A stretch of 64,000 bases of DNA from NCBI RefSeq assembly GCF_958450345.1, contig NC_088781.1:126103916-126167915 (forward strand), read 5' to 3'. The translations under genes were made by a program, and so were the position numbers. The stretch comes from Calliphora vicina. Taxonomy: Eukaryota > Arthropoda > Insecta > Diptera > Calliphoridae. Shown here piece after piece: positions 21,901-33,388 of the stretch (the stretch's first letter is position 1; each line of letters opens with the position of its first letter). Under the pieces are notes generated by a model, which had not been told where the DNA came from, did no database searches, and saw only the letters and a list, made by a program, of their open reading frames with translations.

Positions 21901-24712
21901 TGTGCCCGATGATAAATATGTGGGTTTGAGTGCTTTCTTGGTGCCCATAAGAGATGATCGTACATTGTTGGCTTTTCCTGGTGTTACAGTGGGTGATTTG
22001 GGTGAAAAGGTGGGCTTGAATGGCATTGATAATGGGTGAGTTTTGTGGGTTTATAATCTATCTATCTAAATTTTTAATAATTTTTTTTAATTTTCATATT
22101 TCAGATTTGTCATGTTCAATAATTACCGCATACCCAAAGAGAATCTCTTGTCCAAGACTGGTGACATCGATGAACAGGGCAACTACAGCAGTCCCATTAA
22201 GGATAATCGCAAACGTTTGGGTGCCTCTTTGGGTGCTTTATCCTCAGGCCGTGTTAATATTTGCAATTTAGGTTATGTGGCCCTTAGCAAAGCCATGGTT
22301 ATAGCCACACGTTATTCGGCTGCCCGCCGTCAATTCGGTCCTGACGAGACTGCCGAAGAATGGCCTGTTATTGAATATCAATCCCAGCAATATCGCCTAT
22401 TCCCCCATTTGGCCACCACCTATGCCATGCGCATTTTCAGCATGTGGTTGGGCATCAAAAACGTTGATATGACCACACGCTCTATGATGGGTGAGGATAC
22501 CTCTGCCGTGGGCATGGAATTGCATGCTCTCTCCTCGGCCGCTAAACCCATTTGCACCTGGGCGGCCCGTGACGGTATACAAGAATGCCGTGAAGCCTGC
22601 GGTGGTCATGGTTACTTGAAATCGACCGGCATTGGCGATTTACGTAATGACAATGATGCCAATTGTACTTATGAGGGTGAAAATAACACTTTAATACAAC
22701 AGGCTTCCAATTGGTTGGTTAGTTTGAGACGTGCCCGCTCTAAATTTGATGATATTTCCCCCTTGGATTCGGTGACTTTCTTGAAGGATATGGATCAGAT
22801 TTTGAAACAAAAGGGTGAAGAGAAAACACCACAGGAAGCCGCTTGTCCTCATAGTAAGTGGGATTTTTAATTATTTGTTTGCAAGTGAAAATGATTTTAA
22901 GTTTGTGAGGAATTTTGATATTTTAAAGAAATTTTAGGATAGTTATTAAAAAATTTCATTTGAACCGGTCTAAAATATAGACAAATTTTAAATTTGTAAG
23001 GGAAACTTTGAGCTTATGTTGAATTTTTACTTAATTTTCATTAATTAAAATTGCTGTTTTATTGTTGTTGACAAAACAAGTAATTTTCTTTAAAAAATTT
23101 AGCTTTTTTCAAAGATCAAGATATTTTTTTTATTGAATTTCTGAGATTCTTAGCAAAATAAAAATCTCTTACTTATGGATTTTTGAAAAATATTTGGGAA
23201 TTCAAGTTTTTCAGTGGTTTAACGAAATACAGTTCAATTTTATTTAGAAAACTTAAGAAAATTAAATTCCCGAATTAAAAATAAAAATCTCCTAATTAGG
23301 GATTTTACAAAAACAATTGGGAGTTCAAGTTTTAAAGTTGTTTTACATATAAAATTGTTTAAAAAAAATTACTTAATTTTTGTTTTAGCAAAAAAAGTTA
23401 AATTTTGGTAAAATAATATTTCCCCAGTAGGTATTTTTTGAGTTTTTAATAGGATTTTTAAATGTTTTGCTGTGGTGATTATAAAAATTATAGGCAATTG
23501 CGGGTTCTTGCTTGTTATAACATTTTTTTATTTATAACTTCCATTTTGTTAAAGAAAAGTTTAATTCCTTAAAGCAAAATAAAAATCTCTTATTTGGGGA
23601 TTTTATAAAAATATTTGGGAATTCAAGTTTTTCAGTGGTTTAACGAAATTTAGTTCAATTTTAGTTAGAAAACTTAGGAAAATTAATTTCCCAAACTAAA
23701 AATAAAAATCTCCTAATTGGGATTTTTTGAAAAATGTTTAGGAATTCAAGTTTTAATGCAGTTTAACAAATAACACATTGATTTGAACGATAAAATATAA
23801 TGAAATTAAATTCCCAAATTAAAAACAGAAATTTCCTAATTGGGTATTTCACAAAAACAATTGGGTATTCATGTTTTAAAGTTGATTTACATATAAAATT
23901 GTTTAAAAAAGATTACTATTTTTTTTGTTTTAGTAAAAAATTAAATTTTGGTAAAATAATATTTCCCCAGTTAGTATTTCTTAATATTTGTGATAGGAAT
24001 TCTTTATATTTTGTTTGAATTTGAATTTTTAAAGATTATAGGGAATAGCTGGTTTTACTTTGTTATATATTTGAATGACCAATATTTTTCTCTCTTCCAG
24101 GTTTACTTAAGGCTCTTAGCTGGCTGATGGCCTACCAATTGGATGTAACTGTCAAACGTGTAGATGCCCTTAAACGTCAAGGTCTTGATGCCTTCGAGAC
24201 CCGCAACAACATGCAAGTCTTCAATGCCCAACCCTTGGCTCTTATCTATGGCGAACGTACTATCTATTATGTCTTCTATAAATTCGTGATGAACTTGCCC
24301 CAGTCTAATGAAAAGAATGTTCTGCAGAAACTCTTGAGTATGTATGGTGCTCATTTGGTTACAAAACATGTGGGCATTTTCTATCAAGGTGGATATTTCC
24401 GTAATAACGAACAAATTGAGCTGTATCAAAAGGCCATATTGGATTTATTGCCTGTATTGAAGAATGAGGCAATTACTTTGGTGGATGCCATAGCACCCAC
24501 AGATTTTATATTGAATTCTCCACTGGGCATGAGTGATGGCAATGTAAGTTTGTGAAAAAAAATATTCTTTGTATGATCTTATGATTTTTTGTTTTTTATA
24601 GATCTACTTACATTTACAACGTGCTGTTTTGTCGGCTCCTGGAGTCTTTGAACGTCCCGATTGGTGGCGTGAAGTTACTTACAAGGAATATATACCAAAG
24701 GCTAAAATGTAA
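15942..24712 (+). CDS. Acox3: Peroxisomal acyl-CoA oxidase 3 (Acox3)
   Basis: Exons 15942-16163, 21407-22035, 22105-22853, 24101-24543 and 24602-24712 join in frame into about 717 residues; human ACOX3 is about 700. The enzyme oxidises acyl-CoA to trans-2-enoyl-CoA with FAD and passes electrons to oxygen, making hydrogen peroxide: the first step of peroxisomal beta-oxidation, with a preference in this subfamily for branched chains. Visible marks are ALTEIAHGTNARGMRT (FAD/substrate region), HTPDFEAAKCWVGNLGKT, the GGHGYL segment, and CTYEGEN whose first Glu (about residue 474) aligns with the family's catalytic base. The C-terminus AKM is a plausible non-canonical PTS1 signal. ATG 15942 was chosen because the exon continues in frame into LLEGEEHIRLK. 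The first intron (5.2 kb) contains a U2 gene and several mobile elements. Two inverted, decayed partial copies follow at 25425-27601. Confidence 0.94.
16728..16835 (+). mobile_element. One end of a Tc1-like MITE
   Basis: CAGTGAGTGAAAATACAATG, followed by a TTTTTGAAAACT..ATTCCGTAA stretch, resembles the left end of the 281-bp element at 31701-31981. No matching right end is found nearby, so this is a truncated copy. It lies in Acox3 intron 1. Confidence 0.5.
16915..17218 (+). mobile_element. Truncated R1 (mini-me-like) repeat
   Basis: The left end is CAAGTAAGAG with the ATTCGGCTGTGCCAAAT hairpin and CTTATATTCCC. Poly-A/T blocks and a TTTTCCGATTTTGAGCAGG stretch follow, and the copy breaks off around CCGATTTTAAATAGCAAC. 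The microsatellite-bearing right end is missing. It lies in Acox3 intron 1. Confidence 0.7.
17219..20010. other. Acox3 intron 1, unassigned part
   Basis: About 2.8 kb of AT-rich intron with no recognisable gene or named repeat. The open frame at 18713-18922 is short, of low complexity and unsupported. Confidence 0.4.
20015..20034 (+). promoter_or_regulatory. Proximal sequence element of U2 copy 2 (PSEA-like)
   Basis: ATAATTCTCATTGAGTTAAT lies at -63 to -44 from the second U2 start. It differs from the copy-1 element by one base. The whole -65 to -1 segment, including TAGTTTAGTTTTGGTTGTG just before the start, is shared by both copies. Confidence 0.65.
20078..20269 (+). ncRNA. U2: U2 spliceosomal snRNA, copy 2 (inside Acox3 intron 1)
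   Basis: This is a full-length U2 of about 192 nt with the same 5' end, branch-point recognition sequence, Sm site and 3' stem-loops as copy 1. It keeps the usual CTCTGTC where copy 1 has CTTTGTC. Similarity to copy 1 extends through the upstream promoter (from about 19970) and briefly downstream (AAATTAAATAATCAATTTCAA). That indicates duplication of a whole transcription unit, not a reverse-transcribed pseudogene. It is on the host gene's strand and intact, so likely functional. Confidence 0.96.
21115..21266. mobile_element. 152-bp MITE with 8-bp target duplication (hAT-like)
   Basis: It starts CATAGAGAATTATACATAGA and ends GTCTCGTCTCTATGTTACCCTATG, written here as GTCTCGTCTCTATG then TTACCCTATG. 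The ends are inverted repeats sharing the block CATAGAGACGAGAC. The octamer GACCAAGC flanks it on both sides (21107-21114 and 21267-21274). It inserted into a degenerate array of TTTTCTATAGAAAA-type repeats in Acox3 intron 1. There is no coding capacity. Confidence 0.88.
23157..24040. repeat. Duplicated segment in Acox3 intron 3
   Basis: A block starting AAAATAAAAATCTCTTA near 23155 and running through GGGAATTCAAGTTTTTCAG and GTGGTTTAACGAAAT to AATATTTCCCCAGT recurs from about 23577. The second copy is longer because an inner piece (TCCTAATTGGG...AATTCAAGTTTTAA) is repeated once more. These are local tandem duplications in an intron, near the splice acceptor at 24100. Confidence 0.75.
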
Positions 24713-25424
24713 AAGAAACTTATTATAAACTAACTCACTTTTATTCATAATGAAATTTTTATTAAATCAAAGGTTTGTAAAACAAATTTAGTATGGAATT
24801 TTTGTTTTATATATATAAATCTTTGTTAGAATATTAATTTCATTATGAATAATAAGTTAAATCAAAAAACATGAGCTAATTAACACAATTTTATAATTCA
24901 TTTTTTAATTAATTAAATTAAAAGTTATTTTAGTTCATTTTCTATTAAAACTAATATTTATAAACAAAATATTAGTTTCAGCTTATTTAACATTGATTTT
25001 TTCGTTAAAAAATTTTGTTTCAAATAAGTTTTATTGTTAAATTTTTTATATAAATTTGCTTGTTAAGGATTTGTCCAGTTTTTTTTTTCATGTGTTTATG
25101 AGCACAATTTTATATTTTGTATTTTTAAGAGGTGTTTGTGCAAAATTTGTTTTAAATTTTTAGTTGATAAGTATATTTTTTATTTAGTGTACAAATACAA
25201 AACAAAACTTAGAAATAAAACAATTTTTTTACAATTATAATATGTACTGTGTTTCTATTATTTTGCTATTCTGGGTTCTAAATTAGGATTTAAGGAAGTA
25301 TTTTAAAGAAATTTTATAGAAATTTTCAGGTTGATGCTCTATAGAAAATTGCATGCTCTATAAGAGAACAGTTTAACTTCAAAATTTCAGTTACAAACTT
25401 AAAATAGTTTTCACTATCAAACAA
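24713..25424. other. Acox3 3' flank
   Basis: AT-rich 3' UTR and intergenic sequence. From about 25380 a short stretch (AAATTTCAGTTACAAACTTAAAATA) matches intron sequence next to the Acox3 pseudogene copies. No other feature is recognised. Confidence 0.4.
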
Positions 25425-25760
25425 TCCCACTTACTATGAGAATAGCCTGACTAATGAGTATTTTCTCTTCACCCATTTGTTTTAAAATCTGACCCAAATC
25501 CTTTAAGGAAGTCACCGACTCCAAGGCGGAAATATCATCAAATTTAGAGAGGCTACGTTTTAAATTATAGAACCAGTTGGCATAGTAGGCGGGGACCAAA
25601 TAGACAATATTGCTATGATTGATATTCAATAACAGGCCATTCTTCGGCAGTCTCATCAGGGCCGAATTGGCGGCGGTTAGCTGACTAATGTGTGGTTATA
25701 TGTCTTTACTAAGGACCACATTAGTTAAATTACAAATGTTATTACGGCCTTTCTCAAGGA
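25425..25760 (-). pseudogene. Acox3 partial copy P2, inverted and internally deleted
   Basis: On the minus strand the translation follows Acox3 exon 3: a damaged NICNL segment, NSALMRLPKNGLL in a shifted frame for the region after SAARRQFGPDE, then a jump to KRSLSKFDDISALESVTSLKDLGQILKQMGEEK, ending at the old donor site (CATAGTAAGTGGGATT). About 290 bp are deleted relative to the parent, removing the catalytic region. Its 5' edge abuts P1 directly at about 25761, so the two copies are fused head to tail. Confidence 0.88.
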
Positions 25761-25761
25761 A

Positions 25762-27601
25762 CATTCTTTTCATTAGACTGTGGCAAGTTCATCACCAATT
25801 TATAGAAGACATAGTAGATACAACGTTCGCCATAGATAAGAGCCAATGGCTAGACATTGAAGACTTGCATGTTGTTGCGGGTCTCAAAGGCATCAAGACC
25901 TTGACGCTTAAGGGCCTCTACACGTTCGACAGTGGCATCCAATTGGTAGACCATCAGCAAGCTAAGAGCCTTAAGTAAACCTGGAAGTCAGACATTTTTA
26001 ATAAAAAAATCACAAATAAAAACCAGCGATTCCGTACAATCTTTAAAAAATCCACCAACCAAATGATAATGAAAAGAAAATTATTTTTTCTATGCAATAG
26101 TAATTGCTCTTTTAAAGAATTATGGATTTTCTTTACAAAATGTTTACTGTTCAAAGGATTCATAGACTTTCCATAAAAATTTCATACTTTTTGAAAGAAT
26201 CTTAGAATTTCGTTTAAAAATAACTTGATCTTTGAAGAAACTTAAAGGTTCGAAAGAAAATTACTTGTTTTGTCAACAACAATAAATTTTCCATTGAAAA
26301 CTTTAGCATAACCTCAACATTTTTTCACAAAATTAAATTTAAACAAAAGTTTTGTTCGGTAATGAAAACCCATTACTATTCATTAACTATTAAAAATTAT
26401 TCATATTTTAAGAGATGATGTTCCAATGAAAATTCGTAATAACTATCCAAAAATTTCGTTAAAAACTGTCATTAAATACAAATCCAACATAACCTCAAAA
26501 TTTCCCTTACAAACTTAAAATTATTTTCACTTGCAAACAAAGAATTAATATGAGGACAAGCGGCTTCCTGTGGTGTTTTCTCTTCAACCTTTTGTTTTAA
26601 AATCAGATCCATATCCTTTAAGACAATGACCGAATCCAAGGGTGAAATAACATCAAATTTAGAGCGGGCACGTGTCAAACTAACTAACCAACCAATTGGA
26701 AGCCTGTCGTATTAAAGTGTTATTTTCACCCTCATAAATACAATTACCATCATTGTCATTACGCAAATCGTCAATGCCGTTCGATTTCAAGTAACCATGA
26801 CCACTGCAGGCTTCACGGGCCACCCAGGTGCATATGGGTTTAACGGCCAAGGAGAGAGCATGCAATTCGATGCCCACGTCAGAGGTATCCTCACCCATCA
26901 TAGAGCGTGTGGTCATATCAACGTTTTTGACACCCAACCACATGCTGAAAATGCGCCTGGCATAGGTAGTGGCCAAATGATAGGAAGAGACGATATTGCT
27001 GGGATTGGTACTCAATAACAGGACATTCTTCGGCAGTCTCATCATTGCCGAATTGACGGCGGTTAGCTGAATAACATGTGGCTATAACCATGGCTTTTCT
27101 AAGGGCCACATAACCTAAATTGCAAATGTTAACACGACCTAAGGATAAAGCACTTAAAGAGGCACCCAAACGTTTGCGATTATCCTTAATGGGGCTGCTG
27201 TAGTTGTCCTGTTCATCGATGTCACCAGTCTTGGACAAGGTATTCTCTTTGGGTATGCGGTTTATTTAACTAACAAATCAGAAATATAAAAATTTAAAAA
27301 AAAAATTTTAAATCTTCATGTTAGATTATAAACCCACAAAACTAACCCATTATCAATGCCATTCAAGCCCACCTTTTCACCCAGATCATCCACTACGACA
27401 CCAGGTAAAGCCAACAATATACGATCCTCCCTTATGGGCACCAAGAAAGCACTTAATTCCACATATTTATCATCAGGCAAATACAACTGAGCATAAACTA
27501 CAGTAGGAGTACAAGTTTAACCCAAATTACCCACCCAATATTTGGCGGATTCAAACTCCGTTAGATGTTTGATCTATTATTGGGTTTTATTATCATAAGT
27601 G
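25762..27601 (-). pseudogene. Acox3 partial copy P1, inverted, introns retained
   Basis: Minus-strand order: part of exon 2 (27601 to ~27350, from ATYDNKT), intron 2 (~27349-27272), exon 3 (~27271-26541), a shortened intron 3 and the first two thirds of exon 4 (25982 to ~25762). Intron 2 still aligns with the parent, but its donor has changed from GGGTGAG to GGGTTAG. There is an in-frame stop (GNLG then TAA), several frameshifts and a missing piece after TWVAREA. Retained introns show DNA-level duplication rather than retroposition. Inverted relative to the parent and about 1 kb from its end. Confidence 0.92.
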
Positions 27602-28357
27602 ATTTCAATTTTCAATTGAAAATTGTAAAAAAATTTACAAATCTTTAAAATTTTGGGAAAATTTATTAATTTCCAGATTTCTTTAGTAATAAAATAAAAA
27701 CTACTACAACAATTGTTTGAGAATTTCAATCTTTATTTATAAAAAAGGTTTTTGTAAGTTTTTTTCTTCTTAAATTTTAATAAATTTCCATTAACTTTAT
27801 TAATAAAATTAAAAAGTTTCTTTTTGGCTTGTTACATATAAAATTGTTCAAATAAATTAATATTAATTTTGGGGGATACAATAGTGATATTTGTTGATAA
27901 CTTATAAAGAAGTTTGTTTTTAATATTTTTACTTTTGTTACTTCTTATTTTCTTTACTTTTTTTTTAAATAAATAACTAAATTAGTATGTTATTAAATTG
28001 GTTTGTTTGTTACTTAAATATTTGGTTTAACAAGTTGGCTATTTACAGTTTTACTATGTTACACACAATTCTTTAATTGTTAAGGTTTTTAGTTTAATTA
28101 ATTTTTAAAAAAATAATAATCACAGTCATACATAATATTTAAGGAAAACAACAACATTTAAATTTAAAGCACCCAGTTTTTGAAATAGGTTAAAACAATA
28201 AAAGAAATAAATTAAAGAAACTATCTACTTTTAGTTTTTAAAGAAAATTGGTTAAAATCCCTAAAAGTAGCCAGTATATTACACAGAAAATTAAAGTTGT
28301 GATTCCTAAAAGTATTATTAATATATTTTGTAAGAGTTCTTTAGGATAAAACCAATG
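27602..28357. other. Intergenic, AT-rich
   Basis: About 750 bp between the Acox3 pseudogene and the Fic stop codon. It includes the Fic 3' UTR on the minus strand. No reading frame or recognisable repeat. Confidence 0.4.
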
Positions 28358-31019
28358 CTAGGAAATTTCTCCGGAACCAGACTCAGGGGCAAAATAGTCT
28401 TGGGCTTCTATAACAATATCACCATCTTTTATAGAAGAAGTAGAAGCAGAAGTAGTGGAAGATGCTGCTGTACTGGGAGAGTTTGTGTGCGTTTGTGTTG
28501 TGCTAGTGCTAGTTGGTGTTACTAATTTCTCTATATTGGCTAAAGTGTGCTCAGTTTGTTCCAGCATGGGTATTTGTTGGGGCAAATCGCTGGTGGCCCA
28601 TAGATACAAATCTAAAGTCTTTTCTGTACAATCTGCTATGAAACGCACAAAGGGTCGTATATCACCATCGTTAGCCAGTTGCAGATATTGATAGTATTTG
28701 TGCCTGTAAGCAAAAAAAAAATACATTAAGTTAATTCTCTGTTTTAAAGAAAATAAATAAAACATACCTCTGCTGCTTTGGTATTATGACGGGAGGATAA
28801 CCAGCCCTCATTAGTAAAGTATTCATTAATAATCTAGATGTCCTGCCATTGCCATCAATAAAGGGATGTATGTGTACCAATTTATAATGAGCCAAAGCCG
28901 CATGTCTAATTGAGAAAATAATAAATATTCCATTTAAAGCTTTTTTCAGAAAAGAAAATTAATTTTTTTTTCAGAAAAAGCTTTTTTAAAACTTTTATCA
29001 GAAAAAGCTTTTTTAATACTTTTATCAGAAAAAGCTTTCTTTAAAAAGCTTTTTCAAAAAAGTTGAAACTTTAAAACATTTTTTGAAAAAGCTTTTTTAA
29101 AATTTTCACATAAACTTTTGTTTTACTAAAAACAATTTTTTTTTATCAAAAAAGCTTTTTTTAAAACTTTTTATTAAAAAAGGTTCTTTTAAAACTTTTT
29201 GTCAAAAAAGCAATTTTTAAAACTTTTTTCTTAAAAAAAACTAAATATTTTTAGCTTTTTCTAGAACTTTTTTTTAACTTTTTATCAAAAAATCTATTTT
29301 TAACTTTTTATAGAAAAAGATTTTTTTAAAACTTTTTATCAAAAAAGCTTTATTTTAAACTTTTTATCAAAAAAAAAGTTTTTTTTTAAAAAAACTAAAT
29401 ATTTTTAGCTTTTTCTAGAACTTTTTATCAAAAAATCTTTTTTTAACTTTTTATCGAAAAAGCTTTTTTAATCTTTTTATCAAAAAAAAGTTTTTTTGAA
29501 AACTTTTTATCAAAAAAGCTTTTTTAAAACTCTTTATCAAAATAGCTTTTTTTAAACTTTTTATTAAAAAAGATTTTTTAACTTTTTATCAGAAAAGCTA
29601 TTTTTCTTCTACCAATCTGTTTTAATTTTTGTTTTTATCAAAAAAGTTTTTTTTTACTTTTGGTTTGAAAAAGCCTTTATTTCACTTTTTTTATGAAAAA
29701 AACTGATGATTACCATAAAAAAAGTTTTTATCTAAAAAAGGCTTTTTAGGAGATGATTATAACTCACTTTATGGGATGCAGTGACAACACCTGATCCGAA
29801 TTTAGCCAATTTTCAAAATGTCTCATTAGTATAGACAAATCTCCGGGTCCTGGCGGCACATGACCGCCCACATAAACCTGAGTACGGCGAAATTCACCAC
29901 CTTCTATAGGATCCACATGACCCAAAACACGACGATGTATATCCAAAATATCTTTCAAAGTAATTTCCATTCTAAAAATAAAAAATATCGTTAAATTTTA
30001 ATTTGCATGACTCTTTTATCCCCTTACTTATTCACCAAACTGGCATTGATATATTTCATGGCCAAATCTAAACCCAAAATTTCATTATGTTCATCTATGG
30101 ACTTGCCATCGACAGCAGTGCGAGTTTCCAATATGGATCTTGTCTGGGCCAAAGTCATGGTATTGCCTTCTATGCCTACCGAATGATAGATGTGCTGGAA
30201 ATATGCCTCTTTTTTAGCTCTCCTCAAGGCCGCATTTGATTCATGTATACCAGAAAGGGCATCACGTTTACGATCTAACTCCATTAAACGTCTTTCGTCT
30301 ATAGTTTGCACTATGCCGGCAGTACGCTGGCGATTAGCCAAAGCTTCAGAATAACTGGGATTTATGGTAAGAGCCTGAAGGAAAAACAGCAAAAGTATAC
30401 TTTAAAAAATAAATTTTGAGAGGTTATTGCCTTTTCTCACCTGAAAATAATATTGATCTGCCAGCACAACATTCCTCTGCGAATGTTCCAAATATTCTCC
30501 ATAACGCAACAGCACCTCCGGATGTTTAGGGGCCAAAGCGAAAGCATGTTCAAATAATTTCTGAGCCTTATCCAACTTACCGGCCTTATACATATCCATA
30601 GCTAGTTTCAAAGAGCCCAAAGCCTCCTTAACATTGGTATCTTCCTTGGGTAAATTGGCGACTGCAGCACCACTTTCCCCATAAAATTCCTTTAAAGCCT
30701 GCTGTTGATCCTTCTGTATCACATCAGCATATATAGCAAAATCATCTCTAATTTGTAGATAATGATCAGCGGGTAAATGCTGCAATTGTCTATTATTACC
30801 CTGATACCAGGGATAATGATAGTACACACAAATAGCCAATATGCCCGATAGAAAGAATACCAAATGGTAATAGGATAATTTTAAAACCAGCTCCTTTTTG
30901 GGCTCTTTTATAAGGAAAGCATTCATTTCCCTGGCATAAGAGGGGCGTTTGTCAAAAGCTATATTGTTTGCTTCTTTGCTGGTGGTGTCTCGATGAGAGT
31001 GTCTACGTTGCTTTGTCAT
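28358..31019 (-). CDS. Fic: Protein adenylyltransferase Fic (FICD)
   Basis: Minus-strand exons 31019-30441, 30374-30028, 29971-29768, 28905-28768 and 28703-28358 join in frame to about 537 residues; human FICD has 458. It is an ER-lumenal enzyme that AMPylates and deAMPylates the chaperone BiP, tuning it to unfolded-protein load. Visible parts: a short cytosolic N-terminus, one membrane anchor (about 48-70, YHLVFFLSGILAICVYY), TPR repeats (about 125-210), the inhibitory helix SVGIEGN with its regulatory Glu near residue 262, and the Fic motif HPFIDGNGR with catalytic His near 390. Exon 4 (28905-28768) is easy to miss because it is only 138 bp; it carries the catalytic motif. A Ser/Thr-rich tail (TPTSTSTTQTHTNSPST) extends the C-terminus and may vary between species. 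Intron 3 is swollen by a repeat array. Confidence 0.95.
28930..29740. repeat. AAAAAGCTTTTTT-type degenerate array in Fic intron 3
   Basis: About 0.8 kb built from loosely repeated units of roughly 30 bp such as ACTTTTTATCAAAAAAGCTTTT. The units are themselves near-palindromic (AAAAAGCTTTTT). Poly-T and poly-A runs alternate, so either strand could fold. It fills almost the whole intron between the exon encoding HFENWLNSDQ and the exon carrying the catalytic motif. Confidence 0.9.
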
Positions 31020-31700
31020 GTTGGCTGTAATTTAAATTCCACTTCCGTATTTGTTTACAAAATTCCTATTAAGTTTTTTTGTTGTATTCCTTTTAAACCG
31101 GCATTGTCTGCTTATTATAACTTTAAATTACTTGAGTTTTTATTATATCCTTAGGTTGTTATTGCAGTTTTTTAATTTTATCCATATTAATGGGAATTTT
31201 TTAATATTTTGCAAAAATTTTATAAATTTGGTTGTGGTATTTACAACAAAACTGACGTGTATTATTTGCTGCTGGCATAGAAAGTGTGTGTGTTTGTTTT
31301 GATAGTGGGTGAGAAAGAGAGAGAAAATATTTTTTTACAAAACAGCTGTGTTTTGTTATCATTGTACTTGTTGTTGTTGCTTAGGGATGGTATTATTAAA
31401 TGAACATGTAGTCGATAACACAGAGATGCCAGCTGGTTAGAAAAAAAAAATAACGGGTAATTTTTTTAATTTAATTAAAGAAAACGTTATTTTAGTAACA
31501 TTTATGTATTATTTACTTAACAATCACCTTTAGAATGTAGTTTACATTAATTGTATGCGTTTTATTCTCAAAAAAGTATAAATTCTTTACTTTATACAAA
31601 ATAAAATGAAACGCAGGCTTTTTGAAAGATCAAAAATAGAAGTAGGGATAAGTAAAATGTTCTATAAATCAAATTTGAAAACAATAATATGAAAAATATA
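31020..31700. other. Fic 5' flank
   Basis: Presumed promoter and 5' leader of Fic on the minus strand, then intergenic DNA. A GTGTGTGTTTG / GAGAAAGAGAGAGAAA tract lies at 31285-31325. I cannot assign a start site. Confidence 0.35.
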
Positions 31701-31981
31701 CAGTGGATGGCAATATAATGGAAACTTTTTTTGAAAACTATATTCCGTAAATAGATTTTTTAAAAATTTAGTAAATTTCCATAGTTGCTATTTAAAATTG
31801 AGAAAATTTTCACATAAAAGGCTGAGATATAAGCCAACATCAATTTTTCAATTTTATTCCAATTTTTTTCATAATTTTTTTTGCATCAATTTTTTTTAAC
31901 CAACATTAGTTTTCACCACTTTGACCTATATAAAATTTGAATATTTGAAAAGTTTCCAAATAAATGTATTGGCAACCACTG
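31701..31981. mobile_element. 281-bp Tc1-like MITE with TA duplication
   Basis: CAGTGGATGGCAATATAATG at the left end mirrors the right end, which reads CATTATTTGGAAACT-like on the other strand and closes with GTATTGGCAACCACTG. Both ends are flanked by TA (31699-31700, 31982-31983), as for Tc1/mariner elements. The inside is AT-rich and non-coding. A truncated relative lies at 16728. Confidence 0.8.
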
Positions 31982-31983
31982 TA

Positions 31984-33388
31984 ATAATTGGTAAAATATC
32001 ATGTATTTGAAAACTGAAATATGAAAAGCATTTCAAAGGCCTTTTCAACTTAGAAATTAGGTTCGGCAATGGGCCATTTTCAGAAAAAATACTTTTATGA
32101 ATAAAATATGAAAAATCTTGAAAACCCCCTATAACTAATATCTAGATAATGATAATACCAAGACATTAAGCTTTAACGTATAGTACTACTCTGTATGTGC
32201 TCGAATTCCAGAGATATAAGCCTACTTTTCGCTTGTTTCTATAATTTTTTTTGCACATATTTGCAATATGGCAATATTGATACCATCAAAACAAAAAATA
32301 ACGGTATTTTAAAGAAAATGTAACCAAAAACAGTGATGCCATCTTGTTGCTTTAAGCAGCATTACAAAAAATTAATGTTTTTCGGTTTTTTATGGAAATT
32401 TTATCATAAAGAAATATAAAGAAACGAACAGTTTTTCCATAAGCAACTTCTTAAGACTTAAAAATAATTTTGTTTATACTTATGAGAAGAATTTTAAAAT
32501 ATTTACAATGTAAGTAACAACGATATATTTAAACATCTAATGTCACTTTATTAATTTGAATTTTAATGTGACTTAATAAATTCTATGTGATTTTATTATT
32601 TCACATTTAATCTATCAATCACATCGCCATCTAAATACATAGAATTATCTATAAAAAATGTTAATAGAATGATCTCAGTTTTAATATAAAACCAAAAAAA
32701 AATTTGTGTTAATTTTTATAATATTCTGGATTTTTTGCCACAATTAAACTGACTACTAATAATATTATCACGTCTTTCAAAAGAATTTATACAAATAATA
32801 AATTTAGAAAACAGGTCTAATGATCTAAAGATTTATCAAACATTAAATTAAATGTTATAGAATTTAAACCAAAATTCAAATGAATCACAAGCCGGTTGGT
32901 TGTACAGACAAATTTTAACTGATTTAAACAAAAAAAATATAATTTGGGGGACTGCTGTTAAATTTAATGAATGAAACAGCATTTGTTTTGATACAAAAAT
33001 ATAATTTGCAAAGAACATGAGTATGAATAATAAATAAATGAAATAAATATTATTTTTAAACAAGTATTAAACATTGATGACCTTAAATTATATACAATTT
33101 CTAAGAGCATAGAGAAGGTAGTTAAGACTCAGGTTTATGACGCACCCTAATGTGAACGGGTTACTATTTTTGTTTGTTAAAACCCATGATGTGTTTTTTT
33201 TTTTGAAAAACGTCACTGTTATATGTTGGCCGTCCGAACTTGTTTATAGTAAATGAAACCGTCACTTTGTTTTTTTTGTTTCTTCTACACTATTTGTTTG
33301 ATTAAGTTTATTTGTTTTTATTGCCGCTTTTTGTTTTCATTTGTAAAATCCGTTTGAATAACAATTACGTTGTTTAATTTTAGAACTA
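31984..33388. other. Intergenic, AT-rich
   Basis: About 1.4 kb without a supported gene. Weak resemblance to Tc1-MITE internal sequence (GAGATATAAGCC motifs, ~31835 and ~32213) suggests further decayed copies. The open frame 32848-33063 (-) is low-complexity and not credible. Confidence 0.35.
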
